Source: Marinobacterium sedimentorum
Lineage (GTDB): Bacteria > Pseudomonadota > Gammaproteobacteria > Pseudomonadales > Balneatricaceae
Assembly (NCBI RefSeq): GCF_024267675.1
Contig: NZ_JALDYX010000002.1
Location: 372,001-436,000 of the forward strand
Direction of reading: 5' to 3'
Length of the DNA stretch: 64,000 nt
Positions 42,854 through 51,795 of this stretch are shown here, in pieces. The notes under the pieces were generated by a model that saw only the letters and a list, made by a program, of their open reading frames with translations, did not search any database and was not told the origin of the DNA. Position numbers and translations under genes: made by a program. Position 1 is the stretch's first letter; each line of letters opens with the position of its first letter.

Positions 42854-45490
42854 ATGCCTTCTGAATCCTTTCGTGCCTGGCACAGTCTGAGTTGTGACGA
42901 GACCCTGAAGCGGCTGACAACCTCGGTTGAGGGCTTGACGGCCGAGGAGGCGCAGCGACGCCTTGCCACTCAGGGACCCAACCGGCTGCCCCATGGGCAC
43001 CAGCGTTCGGTGCTGGCGGTTTTCGCCGGGCAGTTTTCCGACCTGATGATTCTGGTGCTACTGGCCGCGGCGGTTATCTCCGGCATGGTCGGTGAACCTC
43101 AGGATACCATCGCCATTCTGGTGATTGTGCTGCTCAACGGTTTGATCGGCGCCATACAGGAGTTTCGCGCCGAGCGGGCGATGGCGGCGCTGCGCAAGGA
43201 GGCGGCGCCCCGGGCTCAGGTGCTGCGTGATGGCCGCCTGCAGACGGTTGATGCAAGCGCGCTGGTACCCGGTGATCTGGTGCTGGTGGAGGCCGGGAAC
43301 CAGGTACCGGCGGATCTTCGCCTGATTGACGTGCAAGGCCTGGAAGCCGACGAGTCTGCCATGACGGGCGAGTCTCTGGCGGTGGTCAAGACGACGGAAG
43401 TACTGACGGATCAGGCACTGACGCTGGGAGATCGGCACAATCTGCTGTTCAAGAGCAGTACTGTCAGCCGCGGCCGCGGCCGCGGACTCGTGATAGCCAC
43501 CGGCATGGATACTGAAATTGGCCATATTGCGCGGCTGCTGGAGACCGAAGAGCGCGTCAAAACACCGTTGCAGCAGCGCATGAGCCGTTTCGGACGCTAT
43601 CTGGCGATGGTGGTGCTGGCCATATGCAGCCTGATCTTCGTCACCGGCCTGCTGCGTGGCGAACCTGTCCTGCTGATGTTTCTCACCGCGGTGAGCCTGG
43701 CGGTTGCGGCAATTCCGGAGGCATTGCCGGCCGTGGTGACACTCTCACTGACCTTTGGGGCACGCAAGCTCAGCCGGCACCATGCACTGGTGCGCAAACT
43801 GCCGGCCGTGGAAACGCTGGGGGCCGTTACCTATATCTGCACCGACAAGACGGGCACCCTGACCCAGAATCGCATGACGGCTGAGCATTTCATGGTGGCG
43901 GGGGAGTTGCGAGACAGCTTGCCGGGTCCGCAGGCGAACGGGGTCTGGTGCGAGCTGGGTCAGGCCCTGACGCTTAATAATGATGTCACCCGGGATGCCG
44001 GGCAGAAACAGGGGGAGCCAACGGAGCTCGCATTACTGGAGGCCGCGGAACGAGACGGTTTCGACAAGGCTCAGCTGGAAACGTCGATGCCTCGCATCGG
44101 CGAGATCCCGTTTACCAGCGAGCGCCAGCTGATGACCACGCTGCACCGCCAGTCGGACGGATGTATCGCCTATATCAAGGGATCGCCCGAGCGGGTGATC
44201 GCACAATGCCGGCATGAGTGCGGTGCCGATGAACAGGCTTTTTCTGCCGATGCGAGGCTCGCCGAGGCTCAGGAACTGGCCGCAAAGGGCTACCGGGTGC
44301 TGGCCCTGGCGCTGCGCCACTTCGAGCGGGTACCGGCTGACGTCGAAGGCGGGCAGATTGAACAGGAACTCTGTTTTCTGGGGCTGGTGGCACTGATCGA
44401 TCCGCCCAGGCCCGAGGTACCCCAGGCGGTGGCCGACTGCCTGAGTGCCGGTATTACGCCGGTCATGATCACCGGGGACCATCCGGCCACGGCGCGAGCG
44501 ATTGCCCAGCGCCTGGGAATATGCAGCCCGCAGAGTCCTGTGATGACCGGTCCCATGCTGGCCGAGTTGTCCGACGAGGCGCTGGCCAGACAGGTCGCCG
44601 GATTACGGGTCTATGCACGGGTGAGCCCTGCGCAGAAGATACGCATCGTCAAGGCGCTGCAGGCCCGGGGCGAGTTTGTCGCCATGACCGGTGATGGCAT
44701 CAACGATGCGCCAGCGCTCAAACGTGCCGGGATCGGCATTGCCATGGGGCTCAAAGGCACCGATGTGGCGCGTGAGGCCGCTGATATGGTGTTGCTGGAT
44801 GATAACTTCGCCACCATTGTCAGTGCGGTGCGCGAGGGTCGCCGGATCTTTGACAATATCCGCAAGTTTATCCAGTACACCATGACCTCCAATGCCGGCG
44901 AAGTGCTGACCCTGTTTCTGGCGCCCTTTCTGGGATTGCCGCTACCCTTGCTGCCGATCCACATTCTGTGGATCAACCTGGTAACCGACGGTCTGCCGGG
45001 ACTGGCATTTGCGGTGGAACCGGCAGAGCCTGGCAGTATGCAGAGGCCCCCGCGCCCGCCGAACGAGAACATTTTTGCCCGTGGCATGTGGCAGCATATT
45101 CTCTGGGTGGGTCTGCTGATCGCCGGTCTGTCGCTGGCCAGTCAGGCCTGGGCGTACAGCCGTGGCGTTGAACACTGGCAGACGCTGGTCTTTACGGTAC
45201 TGACCCTGGCACAGCTGTTCAATGCGCTGGCGGTACGCAGCGAAAAGGCGTCACTATGGAAAATCGGTTTGTTGAGTAACCTGCCGATGCTGGTCGTCGT
45301 GGTGCTGACCTTTGGGCTGCAGCTGCTGGTTATCTACCTGCCCGTGTGCAATGACATCTTTAGTACCCAGCCGTTGCCATTGCTGGACCTGCTGGTGGGC
45401 TTACTGTTGGCGGCGCTGGTGGTGCCGGCGACGGAAGCCGAGAAATGGCTGATCCGCCGGGGTTATATCTACCGCTCGGACACCGCCTGA
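42854..45490 (+). CDS. P-type cation ATPase, type II (calcium-like)
   Basis: Protein of 878 residues. Order: cation-ATPase N-terminal domain ([15 protein letters not shown]), actuator domain with MTGESLAV, M4 with [15 protein letters not shown] (PEALP, where SERCA-type pumps have PEGLP), phosphorylated D331 in [13 protein letters not shown], nucleotide domain, [20 protein letters not shown], and a C-terminal block of four membrane segments. It would pump a divalent cation, most likely Ca2+ or Mn2+, out of the cytoplasm. It is the last gene of the DUF211-VIT-ATPase operon. Selectivity cannot be read with certainty. Confidence 0.9.
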   Translation: MPSESFRAWHSLSCDETLKRLTTSVEGLTAEEAQRRLATQGPNRLPHGHQRSVLAVFAGQFSDLMILVLLAAAVISGMVGEPQDTIAILVIVLLNGLIGAIQEFRAERAMAALRKEAAPRAQVLRDGRLQTVDASALVPGDLVLVEAGNQVPADLRLIDVQGLEADESAMTGESLAVVKTTEVLTDQALTLGDRHNLLFKSSTVSRGRGRGLVIATGMDTEIGHIARLLETEERVKTPLQQRMSRFGRYLAMVVLAICSLIFVTGLLRGEPVLLMFLTAVSLAVAAIPEALPAVVTLSLTFGARKLSRHHALVRKLPAVETLGAVTYICTDKTGTLTQNRMTAEHFMVAGELRDSLPGPQANGVWCELGQALTLNNDVTRDAGQKQGEPTELALLEAAERDGFDKAQLETSMPRIGEIPFTSERQLMTTLHRQSDGCIAYIKGSPERVIAQCRHECGADEQAFSADARLAEAQELAAKGYRVLALALRHFERVPADVEGGQIEQELCFLGLVALIDPPRPEVPQAVADCLSAGITPVMITGDHPATARAIAQRLGICSPQSPVMTGPMLAELSDEALARQVAGLRVYARVSPAQKIRIVKALQARGEFVAMTGDGINDAPALKRAGIGIAMGLKGTDVAREAADMVLLDDNFATIVSAVREGRRIFDNIRKFIQYTMTSNAGEVLTLFLAPFLGLPLPLLPIHILWINLVTDGLPGLAFAVEPAEPGSMQRPPRPPNENIFARGMWQHILWVGLLIAGLSLASQAWAYSRGVEHWQTLVFTVLTLAQLFNALAVRSEKASLWKIGLLSNLPMLVVVVLTFGLQLLVIYLPVCNDIFSTQPLPLLDLLVGLLLAALVVPATEAEKWLIRRGYIYRSDTA

Positions 45491-45563
45491 GCAGGCCGCA
45501 CAACTGCAGTGCCTTCGTGTATCGAGGCTCTGCAGCAGTGCGGCGTTGGCGCAAATCCGACTT

Positions 45564-45616
45564 GGCAGGTTGTTTCAAAAGCCTTAGCGAGGCAAGTTGT
45601 CTGTCAACAGCCTGCC
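45564..45616 (+). repeat. Short derivative of MITE-like element B
   Basis: GGCAGGTTGTT at the left and AACAGCCTGCC at the right flank only about 30 inner bases. The ends match element B at 4773-4914, and the internal part GCCTTAGCGAGGCAAG is similar to its left arm. It is probably an internally deleted copy. Confidence 0.5.
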
Positions 45617-45662
45617 AGAGAGGGGTAAGGCGTCCGCAAATGGATGTTGCCCACGCAGCCGG

Positions 45663-46169
45663 TTACATGCCGACGTGTTGCAGCTGGCCGCGGATGGCGC
45701 CGCCCGGATGTGAGGGGTTGTGCACGTTGATGTAGTAGTCGCTGGGGTTCGCCAGGATGCGCTTCACCATGCCGGCTTCGTGGGTCGGGAACTTGCCTTT
45801 CTCGTATTCGCTGACGCAGTCGGCGGCATCACCGTCTTCCGGCCCTGCCAGGGCAGCCACAACGGGGCCGTTGCTGCCTTTCTTGCCATGATGGATATGG
45901 GCCGCCATGCCGGAACCCACCGGGACCATTTCAATGCCCGAAACCTGCAGCGCATAACAGAGGGTCATGTCGTCGCCATCGACGCCAAATACCAGGGCGT
46001 GTCCCTTGCCATCGCTTGCACCCATGGCGCCGATTTCTTCGTCCCCCGAGAGGGTTGCGGTCAGCAGGGTGTTGGTGTGGCCGGCCAAAGCCAGCGGTGC
46101 GCCGGCGATCAGCAGGCCGAACAGGCTGGTGCGAACAGCGGCGGCGACGTAATTATTTTGCAGTTTCAT
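45663..46169 (-). CDS. CHRD-domain exported protein
   Basis: Protein of 168 residues with AAGGA before the ATG and a signal peptide ending ALA near residue 29. The CHRD domain is clear: LTATLSGDEEIG, AHIHHGKKGSNGPVVAAL and YYINVHNPSHPGGAIRGQL at the C-terminus. The domain occurs in chordin and in many bacterial exported proteins; its biochemical role in bacteria is unknown. Two Cys (about 70 and 117) could form a disulfide. The gene faces away from arfB. Confidence 0.85.
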   Translation of the reverse strand: MKLQNNYVAAAVRTSLFGLLIAGAPLALAGHTNTLLTATLSGDEEIGAMGASDGKGHALVFGVDGDDMTLCYALQVSGIEMVPVGSGMAAHIHHGKKGSNGPVVAALAGPEDGDAADCVSEYEKGKFPTHEAGMVKRILANPSDYYINVHNPSHPGGAIRGQLQHVGM

Positions 46170-46414
46170 GCTGAGTTCCTTTTAGATCCTGAAAATGACC
46201 GGGTGGCCGTCGTCCATCGCTGACCTCCCTCACCAGCATTACGTCGCCGGGCAGGTTTTGGATGTGTTGATGTAGGAAAAAGCGCGATTAACGTGTAATT
46301 AACGCGTAAACAGATGTTTTGCGCAGGCGCCAGAGCGCTGCCGAGGCTGACAGTACGGCGGTCAATCGGTATTGTGTTGAGTATTATCGCCAACGCCGGA
46401 ATTAAGCCTTATCC

Positions 46415-46828
46415 ATGCTGAAACTCTCCAACCATGTGTCCATACCCGACGACGAAATCGAGCTGAATGCCATACGGGCTCAGGGCGCCGGTGGGCAGAA
46501 CGTCAACAAGGTATCCAGCGCCATGCACCTGCGCTTTGATATCCGGGCTTCATCGCTGCCAGAAGCCTACAAGGAGCGGTTGCTGGAGCTGAAAGACTCG
46601 CGCATCACCAAGGAGGGGGTGGTGGTGCTCAAGGCGCAGCAGCACCGTACCCAGGAGCGCAACCGCGAAGATGCGCTTAACCGCCTGCGGGATCTGATTC
46701 TCGGCGCCATGGTGGTACAGAAAAGCCGTCGCCCCACCAAGCCGACCAAGGGCTCGAAGGTGCGCAGGCTCGACAGCAAAACCCGCCAGGGCAAAACCAA
46801 GGCGCTGCGCGGCAGGGTTGATCACTAG
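46415..46828 (+). CDS. arfB: Alternative ribosome-rescue factor ArfB
   Basis: Protein of 137 residues, a release-factor homologue without codon-recognition domains. The catalytic GGQ lies in RAQGAGGQNVNKVSS (about residue 26), which hydrolyses peptidyl-tRNA on ribosomes stalled without a stop codon. The C-terminal tail is strongly basic (KSRRPTKPTKGSKVRRL and on), as required to occupy the empty mRNA channel. Length and tail agree with YaeJ/ArfB. It is a single gene; repeats follow 9 bases after its stop. Confidence 0.93.
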   Translation: MLKLSNHVSIPDDEIELNAIRAQGAGGQNVNKVSSAMHLRFDIRASSLPEAYKERLLELKDSRITKEGVVVLKAQQHRTQERNREDALNRLRDLILGAMVVQKSRRPTKPTKGSKVRRLDSKTRQGKTKALRGRVDH

Positions 46829-46837
46829 GCGCCCGGC

Positions 46838-46867
46838 TACGATCGGCCAAGTCCGACAGGCTGCTAG
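46838..46867 (-). repeat. Fragment of MITE-like element A
   Basis: About 30 bases matching one end of element A (orientation as copy 2, right tip): AAGTCCGACAGGCTGCTAG at 46849-46867. Its terminal CTAG is the first four bases of repeat C copy 2. Confidence 0.55.
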
Positions 46868-47214
46868 AGTATTTTCATCTTACATCGACCCATTGTGATG
46901 GTTGAGACGAGATTTAGGTGGCTGTGTTGGAGCCTGTGCAGGCTGGGGTACCGGAGCGGTTTGATGGTTCATGTTGCGCCTTGCTGGTGCGTTACTTTCT
47001 TTGCTCGTGCAAATAAAGTAACCAAAGAAAGCACGCCCCCATCAGCCGGCCTACGGCTGCAGTGCGCGCCAGAATCATGCTCCGGACGCCGCTAAGGGGG
47101 CATCCATGCCCCCAATCGGCGGCTCGACAGTCCCTGTCTCGCCCCTTCGGGTCTGGTCGGAACATAATCCCGGTGCTCCTCGGCTGCTGAGGGGGAACAA
47201 GAGCCGCTCTGATG
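46864..47214 (+). repeat. Long repeat C, copy 2 (about 350 bp)
   Basis: Inverted counterpart of 21467-21814. It starts with CTAG and a TTTCATCTTACATCGACCCA block, contains the CTTTGCTCGTGCAAATAAAG hairpin region, and ends near GAGCCGCTCTGATG. It is non-coding. The remaining ~100 bases to thiQ show nothing recognisable. Confidence 0.65.
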
Positions 47215-47319
47215 TTTCGGTGGCCTCGACCCATATCCGGCCACCTCGAAGAAAGGAAGCACCCAAAACAACCTCGATCGACAGATAAGTGTTTCGTGAA
47301 AATGCTCGAGCCGCCTGAC

Positions 47320-47928
47320 TTAGGCCGGGCGTTGCAGCACTATGGCGCGGTCGGCCACCTGCTGCACATCCTCATCCTGATGCGTGACCATCAGCAGTGT
47401 CTTCTGAGCGGCCTTGGCGGTGCGTCTTGTCCAGTCGGTGGCACACTGGCGGCTGTGGGGGTCGAGCTCGGCGAAGGGCTCGTCCAGCAGCACTATGGGT
47501 TCGGGGCGCAGCAGGGTGCGAATCAGCGCAATGCGCTGGCGCTGTCCGCCAGATAATTCAGTCGGCCTGCGTGTCAGAAGCCCGGCGACTTCCAGCGAAT
47601 CGAGCGCCTCCTGCAGCCTGTCCTGTGGCAGCGTGACACTGAGACCCAGTTGCAGATTGTCGGCAACACTCAGGTGCTCGAACAGGTTGTGATCCTGAAA
47701 CAGCATGCTCACCGGTCGCTGCGCAGCACTTAGCCCGAGCAGTGAGTGGCCCTGCCAGTCGAGCCGGCCAGCCGTGGCAGTGGCAAAGCCCGCGATGCAA
47801 TCCAGCAGGGTGGTTTTACCGACACCGCTGCGCCCCTGTATGGCCAGAATCTCGCCGCGATGAACCTGCAGCGAATACCGCAGCGGCTGCCGATCACGCA
47901 GCACCTGCAGGTCCTCTATATCAAGCAT
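47320..47928 (-). CDS. thiQ: Thiamine ABC transporter ATP-binding protein
   Basis: Protein of 202 residues, the small ThiQ type. Walker A GRSGVGKTT, Q-loop LFQDHNLFEHL (typical of ThiQ), signature [16 protein letters not shown], Walker B PIVLLDEPFAELD and switch His VTHQD. It powers uptake of thiamine or its phosphates through ThiP. Its start overlaps the end of thiP by eight bases, so the two are coupled. Confidence 0.9.
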   Translation of the reverse strand: MLDIEDLQVLRDRQPLRYSLQVHRGEILAIQGRSGVGKTTLLDCIAGFATATAGRLDWQGHSLLGLSAAQRPVSMLFQDHNLFEHLSVADNLQLGLSVTLPQDRLQEALDSLEVAGLLTRRPTELSGGQRQRIALIRTLLRPEPIVLLDEPFAELDPHSRQCATDWTRRTAKAAQKTLLMVTHQDEDVQQVADRAIVLQRPA

Positions 47929-49510
47929 CCTGTTGTCCTTTCTCGAAGTGCTGAAACAGCCAGACCATCAGCGCGCAGATCAGCAGCAACAGCAGGGAAG
48001 CCACTGAGGCTTCGCCCATGCGGTAGGTACCGGCGTAGCCGTAAATCAGCCAGGGAAGGGTAGTCCAGTTGCTGGTGCCGAAGATCGAAAAGATCGCCAC
48101 ATCCCCCATGGCAAGCAGCAGCATAAGCGCAAAGCTGGTGATGCAGGCGCGGCGCATATAGGGCCATTCGACGCGCAGGCGCGCGCGCAGGCCCAGCTTC
48201 AACGAGCGCACCAGACGTTCGTACTGACGGTCGAACTGCAGCAGTCGTGGACGCAGTTGCTGCACGGCATAGGGCACGATCAACAGCATATTGAGCAGCA
48301 CCACAAACAGCATGCCCCAGTAATCCAGATCCAGCTGCGGCAGCAGCAGAATGTAGAGCCCGACCGACACTACCATGGCCGGTGCCACCAGGGCCTGGGT
48401 ACTGAGCCAGTCAAACAGTAACGCCAGGGTGGTGCGGCCTTCAGTGCGGGCAAAGCGCAGCGGCAGCAGCATGGCGTAGGCCAGCAACAGGGCGCCAGTG
48501 CCGGCAATGGCTGCGATGAGCAGGCTTGTGAGCGCAGGTCCTGCGATGGCGCGCCAGTCAAAGCGTGCCAGATCCACCTGCAGTATGCCTGGCACCAGGG
48601 CCAGCAATGGCAACAGCAGCGCCAGCGCGGTACTGGCGTATACCAGCCGGTGCAGGCGCTGCATGGCTGCACCGGGTCTGGGTTTCCAGTGCTGTCGGGT
48701 ACTGTCGACCCCAAGCCACTGGCTGCCACCGAGGCGGTTCAGTAACAGGAATAGGCTGCCGGCAATCAGAAGCTGCGTCCAGGCGAGGGTCAGGGCTTCA
48801 GGAATATTGAAGTCGTACTTGAGGGACTGATAGATTGCCACCTCCAGCGTGGTGGCTCTAGGCCCGCCACCAAGGGCAAGCACCACGGCAAAGCTGTTAA
48901 AACAGAGCACAAACACAAAGCCGAACAGCGGCAGCATGCCGGCGCGCAGGGCCGGCCATTCGATCAGGCGCAGGCGCTGCCAGGCACCGAGCTTGAGCTG
49001 TGCCGCCAGTTTCCAGCTGCTGTCGGGAATGTGCTGCAGTTGCAACAGCTGTACCCGCACGGCAAAGGGCAGGTTCAGGTAGACATGGGCGATAAGGATG
49101 CCCGGCAGGCCGTAGAGGTTCCAGTCGGGCCCAAGCCAGGGGCTGATGAGTCCCTGGCGGCCGAGCAGCGCCACCAGCCCGGTGATCAGGATAAGTGTCG
49201 GCATCACGAAACTGAGCACGCACAGGCTCAGAAAGCTCTGACGCAACCAGAGCCCAGGGCTGTAATAGAGCGCCCGCGCCACGGGCCAGGCGAGAATGAG
49301 CGCCAGCAGGGCGCTCAATCCTGCCTGCTTGATGGAGAACCAGACAACGCTGTGAAAATAGCCGTCCGAGAGCAGGCGGGTATCCAGCCTGGCGTTATCG
49401 AACCCGATCAGGCCGCAGAACGCCAGTACGGTGACGGCCAGGCTGAACGCCAGGGCCAGCAGGCCGGCAGCAACCATAACAGCGGCTACTGTGCGGCGCT
49501 GCTGCGCCAT
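47921..49510 (-). CDS. thiP: Thiamine ABC transporter permease
   Basis: Protein of 529 residues made of two fused permease halves with about 12 membrane segments, as in ThiP. Each half carries a docking loop (SSWKLAAQLKLGAWQRLRLIEW and ERLVRSLKLGLRARLRVEW). It forms the membrane channel for ThiB-delivered thiamine. It overlaps thiB by 25 bases at its start and thiQ by eight at its end. Confidence 0.9.
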   Translation of the reverse strand: MAQQRRTVAAVMVAAGLLALAFSLAVTVLAFCGLIGFDNARLDTRLLSDGYFHSVVWFSIKQAGLSALLALILAWPVARALYYSPGLWLRQSFLSLCVLSFVMPTLILITGLVALLGRQGLISPWLGPDWNLYGLPGILIAHVYLNLPFAVRVQLLQLQHIPDSSWKLAAQLKLGAWQRLRLIEWPALRAGMLPLFGFVFVLCFNSFAVVLALGGGPRATTLEVAIYQSLKYDFNIPEALTLAWTQLLIAGSLFLLLNRLGGSQWLGVDSTRQHWKPRPGAAMQRLHRLVYASTALALLLPLLALVPGILQVDLARFDWRAIAGPALTSLLIAAIAGTGALLLAYAMLLPLRFARTEGRTTLALLFDWLSTQALVAPAMVVSVGLYILLLPQLDLDYWGMLFVVLLNMLLIVPYAVQQLRPRLLQFDRQYERLVRSLKLGLRARLRVEWPYMRRACITSFALMLLLAMGDVAIFSIFGTSNWTTLPWLIYGYAGTYRMGEASVASLLLLLICALMVWLFQHFEKGQQDA

Positions 49511-50469
49511 TCACGCAGCCATTGCTGACGCGAGGCACCGGCCTCTTCGGCGCTGAAACCAATACGCCGGGGGCTGATCAGTTCGCCGAACACCGGCGGC
49601 AGCTCCACGTTGTCTATCACCGGCAGCATCCAGTTGGTGACGGGGATAATGGCCTGGGCTTCGGGCGATACCAGAAACTGCAGAAACTCGCGCCCCAGCG
49701 CCTTGTTCTGGCTGGTGCGGGTGATGGCGGCAAGCTCAACCTGCGCCACATGACCTTCGCTGAACAGGGCTGCGCGGTACTGTGTCTTGTTTTCGGCGAC
49801 CAGATGGTAGGCCGGCGAGCTGTTGTAGCTGAGCACATAGTCGGCATCGCCCGCCAGAAACAGACTATAGGCTTCCCACCAGCCTTTGGTCACCGTAACG
49901 GTATGGCTGGCTAGTGCCTGCCAGGCCGCCGGTGCCTCATCGCCGTAGACCGACTTGACCCACATCATCAGGCCCTGGCCCGGGGTGCTGGTACGCGGGT
50001 CCTGGTAGATCACGCTGGCATTGGAGTCGATCAGCGCCCGCAGGGACCTTACCGGCTGGCTGATCTTGCTGCTGTCATAGATAAAGGCAAAGTAGCCAAA
50101 ATCAAAGGGTACGAAGCTGTCGTCCTGCCAGGCCAGCTCCTGGCGCAGCGGGCCAATGTCGAGCCCGTGGGGCTCAATAAGCCCGGTGGCACGGGTGTCG
50201 ACCATCAGACCATCGTCGATCCCCAGAATCACGTCGGCCTTGTTGTTCGTGCCCTCGATACGCAGCCGGTTGAGGATGCTGACGCCGTCTTCCACCGCCA
50301 CGTATTCCAGATCACAGCCGCAGCGCGCTTCAAAAGCCTGTTCCAGCTGCGGGCCCGGGCCCCATTCGGATACAAAAGAGTCATAGGTATAGACGCGCAG
50401 ATCTGCTGCCTGGCTGGCCTGACTGATTCCAAGCGCCAGTGCCGAGCAGAGGCCGATAATCGTTTTCAT
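49486..50469 (-). CDS. thiB: Thiamine-binding periplasmic protein
   Basis: Protein of 327 residues with a signal peptide (ALGISQASQA before ADLRVYTYDSF). The TbpA/ThiB pattern is clear: YDSFVSEWGPGPQLEQAFEARCGC, DVILGIDDGL, VPFDFGYFAFIYDS and YNSSPAYHL. It captures thiamine, thiamine monophosphate or thiamine pyrophosphate in the periplasm for ThiPQ. AGGA precedes the ATG. I looked for a TPP riboswitch in the 108 bases upstream and did not see its conserved CUGAGA/ACC core. Confidence 0.92.
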   Translation of the reverse strand: MKTIIGLCSALALGISQASQAADLRVYTYDSFVSEWGPGPQLEQAFEARCGCDLEYVAVEDGVSILNRLRIEGTNNKADVILGIDDGLMVDTRATGLIEPHGLDIGPLRQELAWQDDSFVPFDFGYFAFIYDSSKISQPVRSLRALIDSNASVIYQDPRTSTPGQGLMMWVKSVYGDEAPAAWQALASHTVTVTKGWWEAYSLFLAGDADYVLSYNSSPAYHLVAENKTQYRAALFSEGHVAQVELAAITRTSQNKALGREFLQFLVSPEAQAIIPVTNWMLPVIDNVELPPVFGELISPRRIGFSAEEAGASRQQWLREWRSSAAQ

Positions 50470-50577
50470 GCTAATCCTTCAATGCCGGTGGCAGACGCCG
50501 GACATCATGGCAGGTACACTGCGCCGACCGTGGGTCTGTAATGGGCCCGGATTCTAACGCAGCCGGTAGTTTCAGTC

Positions 50578-51504
50578 ATGCAAGCAGCGCCCTTTTCCGC
50601 CCTGGAGTCCGCCGTTCAGTCTGCGATTCAGTCTGCTTTTCAGTTATATGCGCAACAACACCCTGAGCTGGCCTCGGTATCGCCACAGTGGCAGCCCATG
50701 GCCGGTGGCAGCAGCAACCGGCTCTATAGCTCAGTCGCCGACTCGCTGGTACTGCGGGTGAATGCCGCGCCCGAGCAGGTTCCGGGCGTTGATCGCAGGC
50801 GCGAGGCCGATGTCCTGACTCAGTTGCAGGGGCAGCCCTGGGCGCCCTGGGTGCTGCACTGTGCCGTGCAGCCCAGCGCAGAAGGCGATCACGGCTGGCT
50901 GCTGACCCGCTGGCATGGCGATAGCCCGGCGGATGGGCTGACCGCCGCGCAGCGCGCTCAGCTGCTTGATGCCGTGGCCGCCTGGCAGGCACTTGAACTG
51001 GATGTGCAGAGCCAGGAAATGAGCCTGGAAATGGATTACGACGCCTTGCTGGCGGGCTACGGCGCTATGCTCGCGGGCCTGCCGATGGAGCGCGCCCTGC
51101 AGCAGCTGGTGGTCCGGGCTGCACGGGAACTGGCTCTACTACCTGAAATACCACGGGTATTGACGCACCATGACCTGCACCCCGGCAATCTGTGCCTGAG
51201 CGAAGGCGCGCTGGTGGTTGTGGACTGGGAATATGCGGCTCTTGGCTCTGCCTGGTTCGATGCCGCTGCCCTGGTACAGCGCTGCGGTTTGGATGCCGCA
51301 CAGATCGGGGTATTGCCAGCCTTTGCCAACCTCGATGCCAAGGCTCTGGCTCAGGGGTTGGCCCGCGCCGGCTGGCTCTGTGATGCGCTGGAATGTCTCT
51401 GGTACTGGGCCCGGGGTCTCGGCGGCACCGACCGCAAGATGGCGGATCTGATGCGTGACACCCTGCGGCTGCTCAAACAGCCGGAAGCAGCGGCGGCAGG
51501 CTGA
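50578..51504 (+). CDS. Phosphotransferase of the APH/choline kinase fold, possibly thiamine kinase
   Basis: Protein of 308 residues. The kinase pattern includes MAGGSSNRLYSS (glycine loop), LVLRVNA with the invariant position of the ATP-binding lysine replaced by Arg, catalytic LTHHDLHPGNLCL and the metal site VVVDWEYAALGSAWFD. The family phosphorylates small hydroxyl compounds such as choline, aminoglycosides or thiamine. It is divergent from thiBPQ across 108 bases, which makes a ThiK-like thiamine kinase the best guess, by context only. No ribosome site is evident before the chosen ATG. Confidence 0.7.
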   Translation: MQAAPFSALESAVQSAIQSAFQLYAQQHPELASVSPQWQPMAGGSSNRLYSSVADSLVLRVNAAPEQVPGVDRRREADVLTQLQGQPWAPWVLHCAVQPSAEGDHGWLLTRWHGDSPADGLTAAQRAQLLDAVAAWQALELDVQSQEMSLEMDYDALLAGYGAMLAGLPMERALQQLVVRAARELALLPEIPRVLTHHDLHPGNLCLSEGALVVVDWEYAALGSAWFDAAALVQRCGLDAAQIGVLPAFANLDAKALAQGLARAGWLCDALECLWYWARGLGGTDRKMADLMRDTLRLLKQPEAAAAG

Positions 51505-51598
51505 ATGCCGGTCGCTCGCCCTCGTGTACGGCCTTTCAGGCAAGGAGCGGGTTTGAGGAACGGGATCTTGCTGGCCTTGGAGCTGAGCCCGGGGGCGT

Positions 51599-51632
51599 AA
51601 AAAAGCGAAGCCTCTGCAAGGGAGACTTCGCC
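51599..51632 (-). terminator. Intrinsic terminator of the aminotransferase gene
   Basis: Read on the minus strand: GGCGAAGTCTCC, a loop, GAGGCTTCGC, then TTTTTT. It lies about 165 bases downstream of the aminotransferase stop and at the 3' side of the convergent kinase gene. Confidence 0.6.
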
Positions 51633-51795
51633 AAAAGCACAGCGGAGTGGCGGGCACCCATGGGTGCGGAACGTCGGGCAGCCGCCAGCGGATGCTGTGT
51701 GACCTGAAACAGCTGTTAAGGATTTACAGGGTGAGCGGCGGGCGGCGCGTATCAGGGTGCATTGAACCACCGGATTCGGGCGTTGTGCCGATGGG

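Noticed and set aside
50470..50577. TPP riboswitch before thiB
   Set aside because: The conserved core words were not found on the minus strand in the available space.
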